Shown one piece after another: positions 10,501 through 21,784 of a stretch of DNA of 64,000 bases; position 1 is the stretch's first letter, and every line of letters starts with the position of its first letter. The stretch covers positions 59,792,289 through 59,856,288 of the forward strand of contig CM067446.1 of NCBI GenBank assembly GCA_034508935.3, in the 5' to 3' direction. The DNA is from Berghia stephanieae (taxonomy: Eukaryota > Mollusca > Gastropoda > Nudibranchia > Aeolidiidae). Under the pieces are notes generated by a model that was not told the DNA's origin, made no database searches, and worked only from the letters and a program-made list of their open reading frames with translations. A program made the position numbers and the translations under genes.

Positions 10501-13500
10501 ACACATTTATGTTTGAGGTAAGATTAGTGTGGTGATTATTATTATGGTACCGTAAATTATTATTGAGTTATTGCCCTTTGGCATTTTTACTACTAATATT
10601 AATATTATATCAGCATATAATATACCGATTACATTAGTGTACATATAAACATTGTCAATATTTTAAATATTTCATCAATACCTTACACTCCAGTGTTATT
10701 TAACATTATTTAACGACAAGAGATGAAGTGAGTAGAAAAGTGCCAGAAGACAATAGAGAATAAAAATTAGTCATTAATTAATCATTATTTAACAGCACAT
10801 AAGATTGACTTTGCATATTGTCTGTTTCTTTATTTGTATCTTTCTAAACAGTTGTATAAAATGTTAATCTTTGTATTACATCATTTGTTGATTATGCAAT
10901 AAATTGTTTTTAGAGCCATGCATTGTGTCATTGGATAAGGCATTATGCAAATATTTTATTACATGGATTAACAATATATTGAAAGATTCCAGCGTGGCTC
11001 AGTGGTACGGTCTTTACTTCGTACCCGAAAGGTACCGAGTTTGATCACCTGCCGCTGCGCTGTTTGGCCTTAAGCAAGTCATTTTGCCCTTGCTCAATTT
11101 GTGGTGCTGCACAGCGGTTGATGCCTGGGTTATTCCAGTCTTCCCTTGGGATAGACCTAAGAAACAAATTTCCCTTATGGGATGAATAAAGCGAAATTTA
11201 TTTATTATTTAATTTATTGTAATTTATGACACAGATCCTTTTTTGCTCAATGAATGATAAAATATTTATTTACCACAGTTTGGGGTGGGGGGGGGGGGGG
11301 GGGGGTTGGTTAGTTTGTTTTGTTTTTTGTTGGTTTTTTTTTTTATCAGCTTGACTTTTTTGTACATTAAATTAACCAGTTGTCTGTGTTTCCTTTTAAT
11401 TAAAAAAATTTTTTTTTTGATCTAATAGCGATAGAACAATCTTTTCTGAACCCAAAATAATCCTACACAATTGGTGAACAAGTGTTCAAATTTTCGGCAC
11501 CCCAATTTTGGAATGCTCTCCCCCCACAATATTAGAAGAACTGACTCATTTTCAACTTTTAAAACTACATAGAAAACTTATCTCTTAATTTTTATTTTGT
11601 AAATGAAATTTTGCCTATCATGTGTGTAAAATGTGTTGGTGTTTTTTCGCTATGTAAAGAATTGAAAGTGCTATGTCTTTATTTTTCATTGTATTTATTG
11701 ATTTATTATATTGATTTAAAGCTCCTAGTGCCTGTTGAAATGGAAGGAGGGGGAGGAGGAGGTGCTATACAAAATGTCATTGATCATTTATTATTTTTAA
11801 ATATCAGGGTCATGATACGACAGCAGCTGCCATGAGCTGGGCTCTCCATCTCCTTGGCGCCAATCCTGAAGCACAGAAAAAGTTACACGAGGAATTGGAC
11901 AGAATTTTTGGTGAGAAAAGAATTTGTTTTTATGGACACATCGTAAAGTTTAAATGATTCCTCATCTAAGTTTAATTAGGTAGGTCTTTATTGAGTGCAT
12001 TTTTCCTTCTTAGTCATAAGGCCATGAAGCTTAATGCATTTCTGTAGCACCACATTGATATTAACAAGCCATGGCTACCCTTTGGATTCAACACTAATGT
12101 GCTCCAAGGTGCATTCTGCTATATCTAATAGACCCAGTTACCCAATCAGTGATAGAGACAAATTAAGGAGCAGGCACTGGTGTAAATTTAGGATAAAGAT
12201 ATGAAAAACTGTATGAAACAGTGCCAGACAAAGCATAGAGAAAAATACAAGAAAAAAAACATCCTAAAAAATCAACAATAAACAAAAATGAGTATAACAG
12301 CTTCAAAAAAGAACAAAATACCAAAGAACGTCTCGGCTCAAAACCCTTCTTCAGCCAACAACAAAAAACATAAAAGACATAAATACATTACTAAATTCCA
12401 GATAGACGGCTGAGATATTTTTTAGGTCCTCTCTGTAGAAAAATCTTTCCAAGATATTGTTTGTTTATCCTGGTTTCAACAGCTTGACACAGACAATAGC
12501 AATTGCTTGCTATCTTCTATATAAGATGCTATCTGTCGCAAAGTACACCAGATCTAACAGACTACGTTACCCAATCACTGCTCGGAGTGTCTGTGTGAGT
12601 CAGCCACCCGACTTCACCCAGAATCGATCTCGGTCTCTTTGCATGTAAAGTGAGTGCTCTACCCACTGAGCTATCAGGACCCTCTTGTAATTCACCATTG
12701 TCTGAATATCTCACAGGTGATTCAGACCGTGATGCCACAATGGAAGACCTCAAGAACATGAAATATTTGGAATGCTGTATCAAGGTAAATACTTAAGATT
12801 CTACATTCTGTGACAAATTAGGGAACAGGTACTGGTGTACGATAAAGATCTGAACAAGTGTGTATAAAGCAGTGCCAGACAAAACAAGAAAGAAAAAGAA
12901 AATTTAAAAAATTATCCCAAAAGATTAGCCTGCCTCAACTGAAGTAGACTGATTTTTGGGATGTTTTTTTTTCTTGCTTTGTCTGGCACTGTTTCATACA
13001 CACTTCTTCAGACCTTTATTCTACATTCTGCCTCATCATCTGTGTACACGCTTCCCATTATAATTGCGTCTCCTTCAGCTCATTGTCATGCATTACGCTT
13101 TGTTGATTTTTAATTGTATCCTGTTAGGTGATGAAATCAATTCATAGTGGTGCAAGCCCAGCTTATGTTTTGTTTCCTGATGTTATGTGTTAAAGACACT
13201 TTTAACATTATGATAAAGTCATTGAAGTGCCTGTTTTTCGCATTTGTTCTTGTGCTGTTGAGAAGGTTTTCAATCATAATTTGTGTTTGAATGCCTAAAA
13301 TCTAGAAGAAAAAAAATAGCATTTATATAGTACTAAATGTGCTCAAAACGCTTTACAAGGAGAACCTAGTCAACAGCAACTCTTAACATGTAGGACAAGA
13401 CATGAGGTCTGTTTGGCGATATTACAAGCAGTATGGTAAGAGAATGTGAGTAAAGAGCCTTTTTCAAGGCTAAAAATGATGGACCTTCCAGTTCAAAGAC

Positions 13501-15346
13501 GACTGTCATAGCACATGCATGCTTAACGTCATTGATAGCTTACATATTGATAGTAATTTGAAAATTACATTAAAAACTCTTATTCGCAGATTGTACAGAC
13601 ATTCAACGTTCCAAATGTATTATTAATCATGACCAAACACTTTCATTATGTGCTCTTATTTAGTAATAACTAAATTTCAATTTTAAAAATTTCAACATCT
13701 TTTCATAGTTGAGAAATCATTTAATTTTACAATAATGAATTTATTTTTCACATGCATTGCTAAAGTTCAAATTCAGAACTTTAGCATTTATTTGTCTCTC
13801 TTGGCAAGAGTGGTGTAGGATAATAGCATAAAATGTTTAAACTTTAAAAAAAATTTTTTTCCTCCCTCTAGGAAGCGTTGCGTCTTTTCCCATCTGTGCC
13901 AATGTATGGAAGAACCTTGGTCGAAGACTTAGAATTAGGTAAGTGTCTTTTGGTTGGCAGATCAACTAACAAATTGGAAACAGTCATGTTGACATAATAG
14001 ATGAATAAAACCTTAACAATGCCACTACATTATCTCATTCGTCTGTATTGTTTCATTCATCCTGTTTTTTTTATAAAGGGGAAACCTGAAACGTTCATAT
14101 ATTTTTTGTATATTAACTTGAAGCTTACAGTCAATTTCACATTGTTATTTATTTCTTCGAGCTTTGAGCAGCAACATTTACACAAAGAACAGTACACACA
14201 ATGGATAAAATCATGATTATGTTATCATATAGATCTAATGTGAAACATTGTTTTCCTCATTTTATACACAGATGATTACACAGTACCAAAAGGAACCACA
14301 GTCCTCGTGATATCGTCCGCTGTCCATCGAGACCCGGAAACATTTCCTGACCCTGAAGCTTTTAAACCAGAAAGATTCCTATTGGAAAATGCCAAGAGCA
14401 GACATCCGTACAGTTACATCCCTTTTTCTGCGGGACCAAGGAATTGTATAGGTATCGATAGCCCATTAGTTTTTTAGAGGTTTTTTTTTTTTTTTTGGTT
14501 TTTGAGATGACTTTCAGTTCCTCACAGACCTTCAGAGACATTAGGCCTCAGAGACATTAGGCCCATGGACCTGGGGTTTTTCCTGATTTCTAAAGTGTAA
14601 AATGGACAATAGCAATTGCCTGCTACTCTTTGGATAGGATGCTAGTTATCGCAAAGTACTTTCCTACAGATCTAACAGACCCAGCTACTGGGGGGAGGGG
14701 GGGTCAGAAAAAACTGTCAACTTCACCCGTGATCAACCTATTTCCCTTTGAATGTGAAGCAAGCCCTCTACCAACTGAGCTATTGAGACCCTTTCCTTAC
14801 ATATCCATAAATATAATTATTTGTAAGATTTAGCATAGCACAGCATGCGTATGTCTTCAACAAAGTACTGTTGGTAGTTCGTTTGACTCCCACTCTCCAT
14901 GATATATGGCTCTAAACAAGTCACATTCTCCACATTCGCCTAACAGGTGTCGAGTCTCTTTCTATATGTTACGTGTTGCTGTTGGTCAGAGACCACTTGT
15001 AAAGCGCTTTGGGCACATTTAGTGAATATTGTGCTAATAAAAGCTCTAATTAGTTAGTTAACCTTGCTTTAAGTCAACCAATCTTTCTGGTCCCACTTGT
15101 ATTGACTTTATCAGGATTGTTACTTTGTGGAAACATACCAAATATAACAGTATTTATACCCTGTTTTCAAAAGGTCAAAAGTTTGCCCTGCTCGAAGAGA
15201 AAACAGTTTTGTCTCACATCTTCCGTCACTTCAACATCACGTCTGCACAGAACCGAGATGAGCTTCGCCCTGTAGGAGATATTATTCTACGTCCTGAGGA
15301 GGCCATCTACATAGAACTGAGTCCACGGAAGGCTGAACCATATTGA
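7335..15346 (+). CDS. CYP4V2: Cytochrome P450, CYP4 family (CYP4V2-like), 3' nine exons
   Basis: Nine exons joined by GT/AG introns encode about 391 residues that follow animal CYP4V2 from the C-helix region to the stop. CYP4 enzymes are heme monooxygenases of the endoplasmic reticulum that omega-hydroxylate fatty acids. Visible in order are the C-helix [14 protein letters not shown], the CYP4 signature ETAMG, the I-helix [13 protein letters not shown], the K-helix EALR, the PERF motif and the heme loop [10 protein letters not shown] with its Cys thiolate ligand. Exons: 7335-7525, 8390-8456, 8844-8969, 10317-10517, 11808-11910, 12717-12784, 13872-13938, 14272-14451, 15174-15346. The usual N-terminal 130 residues (membrane anchor and first exons) were not found in the 7.3 kb upstream, so either they lie before the window or the gene is a partial copy. 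The third exon has a one-base frame break in a T run. All other junction phases fit. Confidence 0.95.
8230..8372 (+). repeat. Repeat R5 (CTGAAGAAGGGTTTTGA...) copy
   Basis: GGCTGAAGAAGTGTTTTGAA...TTGGTATTTTGTTC...ACAGTCCACAGCTTCTTGCAG. It ends next to the CYP4 exon at 8390. Confidence 0.7.
8390..8456 (+). CDS. CYP4V2: CYP4 exon b: ETAMG...YVRAVYR
   Basis: A CCCCAG acceptor precedes the exon and GTGACT follows it. It reads [20 protein letters not shown], as in CYP4V2. A dispersed repeat (8230-8372) ends fewer than 20 bases before the acceptor, so it occupies the branch-point area. Confidence 0.92.
8844..8969 (+). CDS. CYP4V2: CYP4 exon c, with a one-base frame break
   Basis: The exon follows TTTTCAG and ends at the GTTAGT donor. 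It encodes a segment equivalent to human MSEMIFRRIKMPW through HTFTNSV. The phase inherited from the previous exon gives R-M-S-F and then a stop. One more T in the run at 8850-8854 would restore [13 protein letters not shown], exactly the family's length. The rest of the exon is open in the expected frame. Confidence 0.88.
9056..9333 (-). repeat. SINE R1 copy in CYP4 intron
   Basis: Reverse copy, tail TATATAGCGCAATATCCAC at left, head at right. Confidence 0.82.
9715..9855 (+). mobile_element. LINE C-terminal fragment
   Basis: [20 protein letters not shown] followed by [15 protein letters not shown] matches the conserved end of CR1/Jockey-type LINE proteins. The fragment sits in a CYP4 intron. 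Confidence 0.75.
9940..10212 (-). repeat. SINE R1 copy in CYP4 intron
   Basis: Reverse copy with a small internal gap, head at right (CACATAGCCGC). Confidence 0.82.
10317..10517 (+). CDS. CYP4V2: CYP4 exon d: F/G to start of I-helix
   Basis: It lies between TCGCAG and GTAAGA, has 67 whole codons, and ends ...[15 protein letters not shown]. The segment [12 protein letters not shown] matches the CYP4V2 pattern NKRRAFLDLLL. Confidence 0.94.
10985..11213 (+). repeat. SINE R2 copy, full length, in CYP4 intron
   Basis: Head AGCGTGGCTCAGTGGTACGG (box A-like), box B-like GGTACCGAGTTTGATCA, tail GGGATGAATAAAGCGAAAT. Confidence 0.85.
11460..11600 (+). mobile_element. LINE C-terminal fragment
   Basis: Reads [12 protein letters not shown], with TFKTT-like residues after a frame change; the typical last segment of a CR1/Jockey-type LINE. 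It lies in a CYP4 intron. Confidence 0.6.
11808..11910 (+). CDS. CYP4V2: CYP4 exon e: I-helix oxygen-binding motif
   Basis: It starts [17 protein letters not shown] and ends ELDRIF, with an ATATCAG acceptor and a GTGAGA donor. The Asp/Thr pair of the oxygen-activation site is intact. Confidence 0.94.
12275..12400 (-). repeat. Repeat R5 copy in CYP4 intron
   Basis: Reverse copy with CTCGGCTCAAAACCCTTCTT. Confidence 0.7.
12470..12685 (-). repeat. SINE R3 copy in CYP4 intron
   Basis: Reverse copy from GACAATAGCAATTGCTTGC to CCACTGAGCTATCAGG; it ends about 30 bases before the exon at 12717. Confidence 0.8.
12717..12784 (+). CDS. CYP4V2: CYP4 exon f: [15 protein letters not shown]
   Basis: The flanks are TCTCACAG and GTAAAT. 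The exon encodes the J'/K approach [20 protein letters not shown]. Confidence 0.92.
12811..13030. mobile_element. Foldback retroposon-like element in CYP4 intron
   Basis: AAGATCTGAACAAGTGTGTA...AGTGCCAGACAAAAC is repeated inverted as GTCTGGCACTGTTTCATACA...CAGACC. The 13-base direct repeat ATTCTACATTCTG lies at 12798-12810 and 13018-13030. A partial copy lies at 12146-12260. Confidence 0.75.
13311..13520 (-). repeat. SINE R1 copy, partial
   Basis: Tail and middle only, diverged; in a CYP4 intron. Confidence 0.7.
13872..13938 (+). CDS. CYP4V2: CYP4 exon g: K-helix ExxR
   Basis: It starts [14 protein letters not shown]; with the preceding Lys this is the CYP4 K-helix KEALRLFPS. The flanks are CCTCTAG and GTAAGT. 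Confidence 0.93.
14272..14451 (+). CDS. CYP4V2: CYP4 exon h: PERF and heme-binding loop
   Basis: It reads [31 protein letters not shown] and then [10 protein letters not shown] with the heme-ligand Cys. The flanks are ACACAG and GTATCG. Confidence 0.95.
14553..14793 (-). repeat. SINE R3 copy in CYP4 intron
   Basis: Reverse copy ending CCAACTGAGCTATTGAGACC. Confidence 0.8.
14936..15052 (+). repeat. SINE R1 tail fragment
   Basis: Only the 3' half: GCCTAACAGGTGTCG... to AAAGCGCTTTGGGCAC...ATAAAAGCTC. Confidence 0.75.
15174..15346 (+). CDS. CYP4V2: CYP4 last exon and stop
   Basis: It starts (G)[19 protein letters not shown] and ends ...[17 protein letters not shown] and a TGA stop, the usual CYP4V2 C-terminal length. 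Confidence 0.94.
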
Positions 15347-15624
15347 TACACGAATGGGAATAGGAGGCAAGCTTAAGAATATTTTATGTCCGATGTCATT
15401 GATCTAATAATATCTTTGTGTGAAAACCAAATTACGTCATTCGCTGTGTACATGTAATATTTCATACTTTATTTCATCAATCCACGATATTACAGTTCTT
15501 ATGATATTATATAATCTTAACAACGTCCATTGATTGAATTTAAAGTAGCTTGTCTAAAGGGTAACAGGCAATGTTACTAAGGGGCGAAGACAACCTCAAT
15601 CATGGGAGTGATGATAATAATCAT

Positions 15625-15630
15625 AATAAA
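15625..15630 (+). promoter_or_regulatory. Candidate poly(A) signal of the CYP4 gene
   Basis: This AATAAA lies about 280 bases after the CYP4 stop and before a TA-dinucleotide tract. It is an inference from position only. Confidence 0.35.
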
Positions 15631-15637
15631 TTACATT

Positions 15638-15668
<31 letters not shown>

Positions 15669-17270
15669 TATTATATATATATATATATCACATTTTCAAT
15701 ATTTCATAATGCTCAATGTGCCTAATAAGAAGACAAAAGTACATATGTAGCAGCTTTGAAGAAGATTAAAATACCAAACACGTAACGTTTCGGCCTCAAA
15801 GCCCTTTTTCAGCCAATAACAAAAACAATAAATATATGAATAGGTCACTTAAAATCCAGACAGACTCAAGTGCATCGGTTGTGATTGTGAGAAATCCACC
15901 GTAATCTAAATTTTACAAATCTTACACAGATTTCGCAATGCTGTCTTTTAAGATTTTATTTCCGTCTTATTTTCTTATTTTAAAAAATTAGATTCAAAAC
16001 TAACATTAACATCCACAAATATTGTTGAAATTCTGATCTTGAATCTTGAACAAATTGATTGTATTTATTTCTTTTTTTAAAAGTAGATTGAAACATGTGT
16101 AATATTTTTGTTATTTACCGAAGGTGTTTGTCCAGCCAGATTTGCGATTAAATCTTGGGTCAAGACACTTTTCAAGATTGCCTTTTTAATAATTGTATTT
16201 TTGAATGTTTATTTTTACTACCTACTACTAGTGCTTGTGTGTTAAACCAATTTCCTTTATTAAATTATTAAATCAGTAGCTCAATAACTTCACAAAAATG
16301 CTTGAAGAAATCAAATAAATGATAGATATTTACAGATTGATTGTATTTTACTTACCAAGTTTTATTGTTTTAACAACCAATTTCTTTCATTTAAATACTA
16401 TATAAGTGGCCATTATTGGCTCATTAACTTCACAAAAAGTCTTGAAGAAATCATATAAAAGTTGAATACTCACAGATTGATTGCATTTTACTTGCCAAGT
16501 TTTATCCAGGGGTCGGATTCTTCCTTAGATTCATGGAATTGCTCGTAAATTGTTTTTCTATCCTCGCATTTTATGTTTTCAATCCTCGGAAAAAGGATAT
16601 TGGAAGATTGCTCAAAGCTTCTCTTTTTGTCTATCTTTAAGTCTTGAGTTTTGCTCTATCCGCAAAATTTTTCTTGGAAATTTTAACTGATGGAAAATTT
16701 ACCTGTGAAATTTCCTTGGGGAAGTCCCCCCCCCCCCCCCCTTTTCCACTTGTTTATTGTTTTTACAGCACACATACCTTTTTTTTCTTTATTTTATTTT
16801 TAAATCTCATGAAGAATTTGTCAACGAAGTTTTATCATGTCTTCAATAGACAATTTTTGTTGTCTTGTTCGAAATTTATAACAGATGTGAGGGCAACAAA
16901 TTCATTACTTACAATTTTATTTCATTTTTTTCTCCAAGGTTCCATGTTTTTAACAAAGTTGCTTTATACTGTTTTTTTTTTTAAAACTTATGTCGAAATA
17001 TTTGTAATTAGAGATTTAATCATCATGTCCATTATTTTTGTCAAATGAATTTTGATATCACTTCAGAACAGTGTAATCGCATAAAGTCAACTCTCTTAAA
17101 ATCAACTTCTGCTTAAAGTCAACACCTCTTGTTGGACCCAAATGTTCTGTTCTTTATTTAAGTATGTTCCATTGACAATAGATAAAATCAACCTTGCCTA
17201 AAGTCAACCAATCTTTCTGTTGGCTTTATGTAGATTCCACTTTATATCACTCAAGTATACCGACATCTTG
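15631..17270. other. Intergenic AT-rich DNA downstream of CYP4
   Basis: It holds a TA tract at 15640-15690, one R5 copy and a diverged duplicate of about 110 bp (16290-16370 and 16415-16505, ACAGATTGATTGYATTTTAC). Open frames here are low-complexity; no gene is supported. Confidence 0.6.
15742..15830 (-). repeat. Repeat R5 copy
   Basis: Contains ACGTTTCGGCCTCAAAGCCC. Confidence 0.7.
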
Positions 17271-17316
17271 TTACAATGGTGAAGGTAAAGCTCATCTTCA
17301 TAACTCAAAAACTCCA

Positions 17317-17317
17317 A

Positions 17318-17405
<88 letters not shown>

Positions 17406-17475
17406 TATTTGTTGAGCGCCCTTTCACGAGGAAGTGCTCAGGGCGCTTTACAGGGGCATCAGCAATTCAACTTGG
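17317..17475 (-). repeat. (AAT)n microsatellite with a SINE tail
   Basis: About 90 bases of AAT repeats, then GAGCGCCCTTTCACGAGGAA; in reverse this is a SINE-like tail (AGCGCCCTGAGCACTTC) ending in (ATT)n. Confidence 0.7.
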
Positions 17476-17750
17476 AAAATAACAAAGTTTTTAGATGCTT
17501 TTTAAACATAGCTTCCAATAAAGAATGTCGTATTTCTTTTGGAAGTTTGTTCCAGAGGGAGAGCAACCTATCCTACTTGAGACATTTGAGCAAAAGTTTT
17601 ATAGATCAAAATATACAACTAATATTGTAAAAAGCTAGTCGAATGAATGATAATGATAATAATACATAAATACAAAATTAATTTCCCAAAATATGAAACC
17701 TAAATCGTAAACACAATCATTCCTTTTTCCAAAATTAACATTTTTTTTAA

Positions 17751-17995
17751 AAATTGATCATTTATATAATGCAATATCCACTAAAGCTTCTCAAAGCGCT
17801 TTACAAGGGGTCCCAAGGCAACAGCAGCACTTAACATGTAGGATGAGACATGATGCCTTTTATGTGATGGAACAATTTTCTTTTTACAGAGACAACGCTG
17901 TTTACGGCCATGTACTCATTTTACACCCGAATATGGTGAGAGATTTTTAGTAAAAAGCCTTGCCTTTTTCAAGTCCTCATACATAAGCTCACGGT
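17751..17995 (-). repeat. SINE R1 copy, partial
   Basis: Tail and middle, without the head. Confidence 0.75.
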
Positions 17996-18347
17996 GTTAG
18001 GTGTTATTTGGCGTGCTGAAAATAACTCATTTATTAAATCCAAGGTCATGAAAGTGGAATCCAATATTATACAAGTGTTGATTTAGGTTGGAAAATCCAA
18101 TTTTATAATATTTTAAAAAATGAATACACTTAAATGATATCCATAAATCCATTCTGTTATATTTATTTTGATGCATTCTTATGTAAAACTTTTTACTGTT
18201 ATTCTGAACATACTGTGATGAAATAAATCATACATTTTATACGGAGATAAAAATTCCAGTTTTTGAATTCATCATCTTAGTTTCCATCAGTTTTCCAATT
18301 CCAAGAGGAAATTGATCTTTGAAAGATCGATTCTTTGTTCTTTGTTG

Positions 18348-18500
18348 AGATTGGGCAGCATGACTCAGTAGTATGGTCTTTGCTTCATACTCGAAAGGAA
18401 CAGAGTTCGACTTCCGACTTGCTGTATGGTCTTTGACTTTGAGTAAGTCACCTCGGCCTAGATCACAGCACTGAAGAGACCTTAAAGACAAATTTCTCAC
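18348..18500 (+). repeat. SINE R2 copy, partial
   Basis: Head GCAGCATGACTCAGTAGTATG, middle ending GACAAATTTCTCACC. Confidence 0.7.
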
Positions 18501-18638
18501 CATAGTAATTAATTACCTCTGAACTTTAAAAGCATGAGTTTTTAAAAAAATATCTTCTTAATTTATATTTTATTTTATTATATATACAAAAAGCTATTGT
18601 TTTATTTTCTCCAAATTCTCCTACACAGCTTATAATAC

Positions 18639-18639
<1 letters not shown>

Positions 18640-18673
<34 letters not shown>

Positions 18674-18715
18674 TAATAATAATAATAATAATAAAATAAT
18701 AATAATAATGTTAAT
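18640..18715. repeat. (AAT)n microsatellite
   Basis: Interrupted AAT repeat. Confidence 0.9.
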
Positions 18716-18949
18716 GATAATTATTTTAAAAATAATTTTTTTTTCTGAAATTCCTTACCTCGTATCTCAACAACTCAAAAGCTGGATAATTTGTTGTCAA
18801 TAATTTAAAAGAGATTGATGAGTCAACAACGACTTGGCGTACTTTTCATCAGATCTAACAGGCCCAGCTTCTCAACCACTGCTGGGTGGACAGAGGCCGA
18901 GGGATCCGTGAAAACCTTGACTGCACCCGATATCAATACCAGCCCTTTT

Positions 18950-19480
18950 TTGTTTTGTTTTTAGGGTTTTACGGCACTTGTAACACATTTAGGTTATATC
19001 AGCGCCAGTAAAAAGGAAGAAGATTGGATAGTAAAAACATTCTGGATAAACCATTAAATTAAAAGGACTTGAGGAAAAAGTAAGACAAGGGGATATGATT
19101 CAAATACAGAACAGTTGTAGATTCCAAGAGCTTACTATAAGCGTACTGAGTTTGAGATCACCTAAAAGTCTCACGCAGACACCAGCACAAGTCCCCACTT
19201 AGAGGAACACACTCAAATGTTTACAAATTATATGTTAAGAATTAAAAAAAAAACAGTTCATAACAGAGACTGATTTACAAGGAAAAAAATATCATCTCCC
19301 CAAAAAATAACTATGCATTTGGCTGTTTCCCTCCCAGCCAAGGACTCCGGCCAGGACAAAACCAAGAAATCTCATTCCAAGACAAAGACAGAGAGCAAAT
19401 TGGAAAAAAAAGCTATAGGGGGAAATAAGGCACAGTAAGTGCCTCCCTGCCCACTATGGGAGGTCAGGAACCCCTACCAG
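18950..19480 (-). repeat. Repeat R4 (hairpin-tailed, about 520 bp) copy
   Basis: In the element's own direction (minus) it runs from GACCTCCCATAGTGGGCAGG to the hairpin tail GGCGCTGATATAACCTAAAT. The head is not tRNA-like, and no gene is seen. Confidence 0.78.
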
Positions 19481-19928
19481 TTATACCAGCCCTTTGCTTG
19501 ACAGGCGAGTATTTTACCAACCAAGCAATAAGGATTAATACTCTTTTAAGAGATTTAAATCAAAATGCGTGGAACCACTCAAGCACCCCTTCCTCACTGG
19601 TGTTCATAAATAGGCCAAACGACCCGCTCTTGGAGTTCTGTTGTGAGTCCAAGATTACAGTGCTACACTAGAGAGACACCTGCTGGATATTTATAATGCA
19701 CTTGTTTAAACCCACAAGGAGAGTTCAAGGGCCCCTTCCCTGGTGACGTCAGGATTTTTTTTTTCTGCTCCCTCGTCCACCCAGCAGAGATTGGGTCGGA
19801 TCTGTTAGGTTTGGCAGAAAGTACTTTGAGATAAACTTAACGTTCTATTCATGCTGCAAAAAACCTTATGAGTCTAACTGTGATAGTATTACGCAATACC
19901 CAATCTTCCCTACTTAAGTTTTCTACTT

Positions 19929-20232
19929 GTACGGCTATGTGGTCTAGTGGTACGACACTCGCTTTTGGTTCGGAAGGTCCTGAGTTCGAGCCTCACTCAG
20001 CGCATAGTTGAGTCCTTGGAAAAGACTCTTTACTCACATTCTCTCACCATCCTCATGTGTAAAATGAGTACCTGGCCGTCAACAGTGTTGTCTCTGTTGG
20101 AAAAAAAAGGTGTAATATCGCCTAACAGGAATTGTGTTTCGTTCTACATTTTACGTGTTGCTGTTGGTCAGGGACCCAATGTAAAGCGCTTTGAGCACAT
20201 TTAGTGGACATTGCGCTAAATAAAAGCTCTTG
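19929..20232 (+). repeat. SINE R1 copy, full length
   Basis: Head CGGCTATGTGGTCTAGTGG with box A/box B-like segments (GTTCGAGCC), full body, tail ending AATAAAAGCTC. Confidence 0.85.
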
Positions 20233-20286
20233 TTTTGTTTGTTTTTTTACTTCACTTAAACCTGCAGCAGACTTGGTCAAGACTGC

Positions 20287-20430
20287 AGTACTTGTGGCTA
20301 TGTGATTTTGTGGAAGGTCCAGGGTATGAGAGTCCCTGTTAGAGCAGCGTATAGTTGAGTACTTGGAAAATGCCCTTCATTCAAATTCTCTCACCATACT
20401 CTGGTGTAAAATGAGTACCTGGTCTTTAAG
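20287..20430 (+). repeat. SINE R1 head fragment
   Basis: Degraded head and the TACTCTGGTGTAAAATGAG middle; then an R4 tail begins. Confidence 0.65.
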
Positions 20431-20559
20431 ATTTTTACGCCGCATTTAGGTCATATCAGCGCAAGTAAAAAGTAAGAACATTGGATACTAAAAACAATTA
20501 TAGATTTACAATTACAATTAAAAGCACACAAGAAAAGTAAGATGTTTTTGTTTTGTTTT

Positions 20560-21072
20560 GAAGGGTTTTACGGCACTTGCAACACATTAAGGTCATATCA
20601 GCGCCAGTAAAAAGGAAGAAAATGGGATAGTAAAAAGGTCTAGAATTACAATTAAAGCATCCAAGAAAAGGTAAGATAAAGGGGAATTGATTCAAATAGG
20701 AAACAGATGTAGATTCCAAGAGCACACCATCAAAAGTACTTAGTTTGAGATCACCAAAAAGTCTCATCCAGACACAAGCACAGGTCCCTACTAAGAGGGA
20801 TACATTCAAATGTTTACAAATCATATATAATATATAAACAGAACATAATACAGTGCATAACAGAGGGATTATTTACAAGGTAGAAAATATCATCTCCCAA
20901 AACTAACTACACATTTGACTGTTTCCCTGTCAGCCTGGTTATCCGGCCAGGACGAAATCGAGTAATCTCACTCCAAGACAAAGACAGAGAGCAAATTGGA
21001 AAACAGATATAGGGGGATAGAAGCGACAGTAAGTACCTCCCTGCCCACTATGGGAGGTCATTAACCCCACCC
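20560..21072 (-). repeat. Repeat R4 copy, full length
   Basis: The best preserved copy in the window, with stem GGCGCT pairing AGTGCC via a G-U pair. A partial R4 tail lies just left of it at 20430-20500. Confidence 0.8.
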
Positions 21073-21251
21073 AGGAACCAAGTATAAACACAAAAGATTC
21101 CCTAAGATAATCACTTAAACATAATGTACATTTTATTTGTATGATCTGGCAATAACATTGTCATTCTCTCTAATATCGTAAAACTTTCTCTCATACAGTA
21201 AAACGATAGCAGTAAGCAATACAGTATTTATTACCCTTCGACTGTAGAAAA

Positions 21252-21510
21252 AAATGGACAAAAATGAATATATAACAGTTTCGCAAAAAATAATTACTAA
21301 ATGTTTTGTATTTAAAACACCTCTTCAGCAAACAGTAAAAACATTATTTTTATATCAATATCCGTATTTAAAGTGATTGGATAATAACCGTATTACTGTT
21401 TTTGTTATTGGTTGACGAAGGGTTTTGAGGCCGAAACATTTCATGCTTGGTATCTTTTTTTTTCCCCCTTTTGAATCTGTTATATTTTCATTTTTGCACA
21501 TCTTCTATTC
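21252..21510. repeat. Two R5 copies, tail to tail
   Basis: A reverse copy at 21252-21345 and a forward copy at 21395-21510, forming an imperfect inverted repeat. Confidence 0.65.
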
Positions 21511-21784
21511 ACAGCCGGGGGGAGGGGGATTTATTTTTCATCAAAAATAGATTTAAGTTTTGGTTTGAATAAACCATTTAGAGTGCATTTGGTTGAAAGG
21601 GGGGGGGGGGGAGGAATTGTAGTCTGAAATGGAGGGAGAAATTCCATTTGCGTCTGCCACTTACATTACAAACAGTAAATATTTATATACATAGTTGTTT
21701 GTTATCCTCACCTCATTTGGTTATTTTCTCCTTCACCTACTCCTTACAAAGTGATTCCAGCCAATTCCCCACACCCATATATAC

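Noticed and set aside
20498-20824. A 108-codon minus-strand frame with Cys-rich ends, similar to one at 49993-50244
   Set aside because: Both are readings of the R4 short repeat; similarity reflects the repeat, and other copies have stops.
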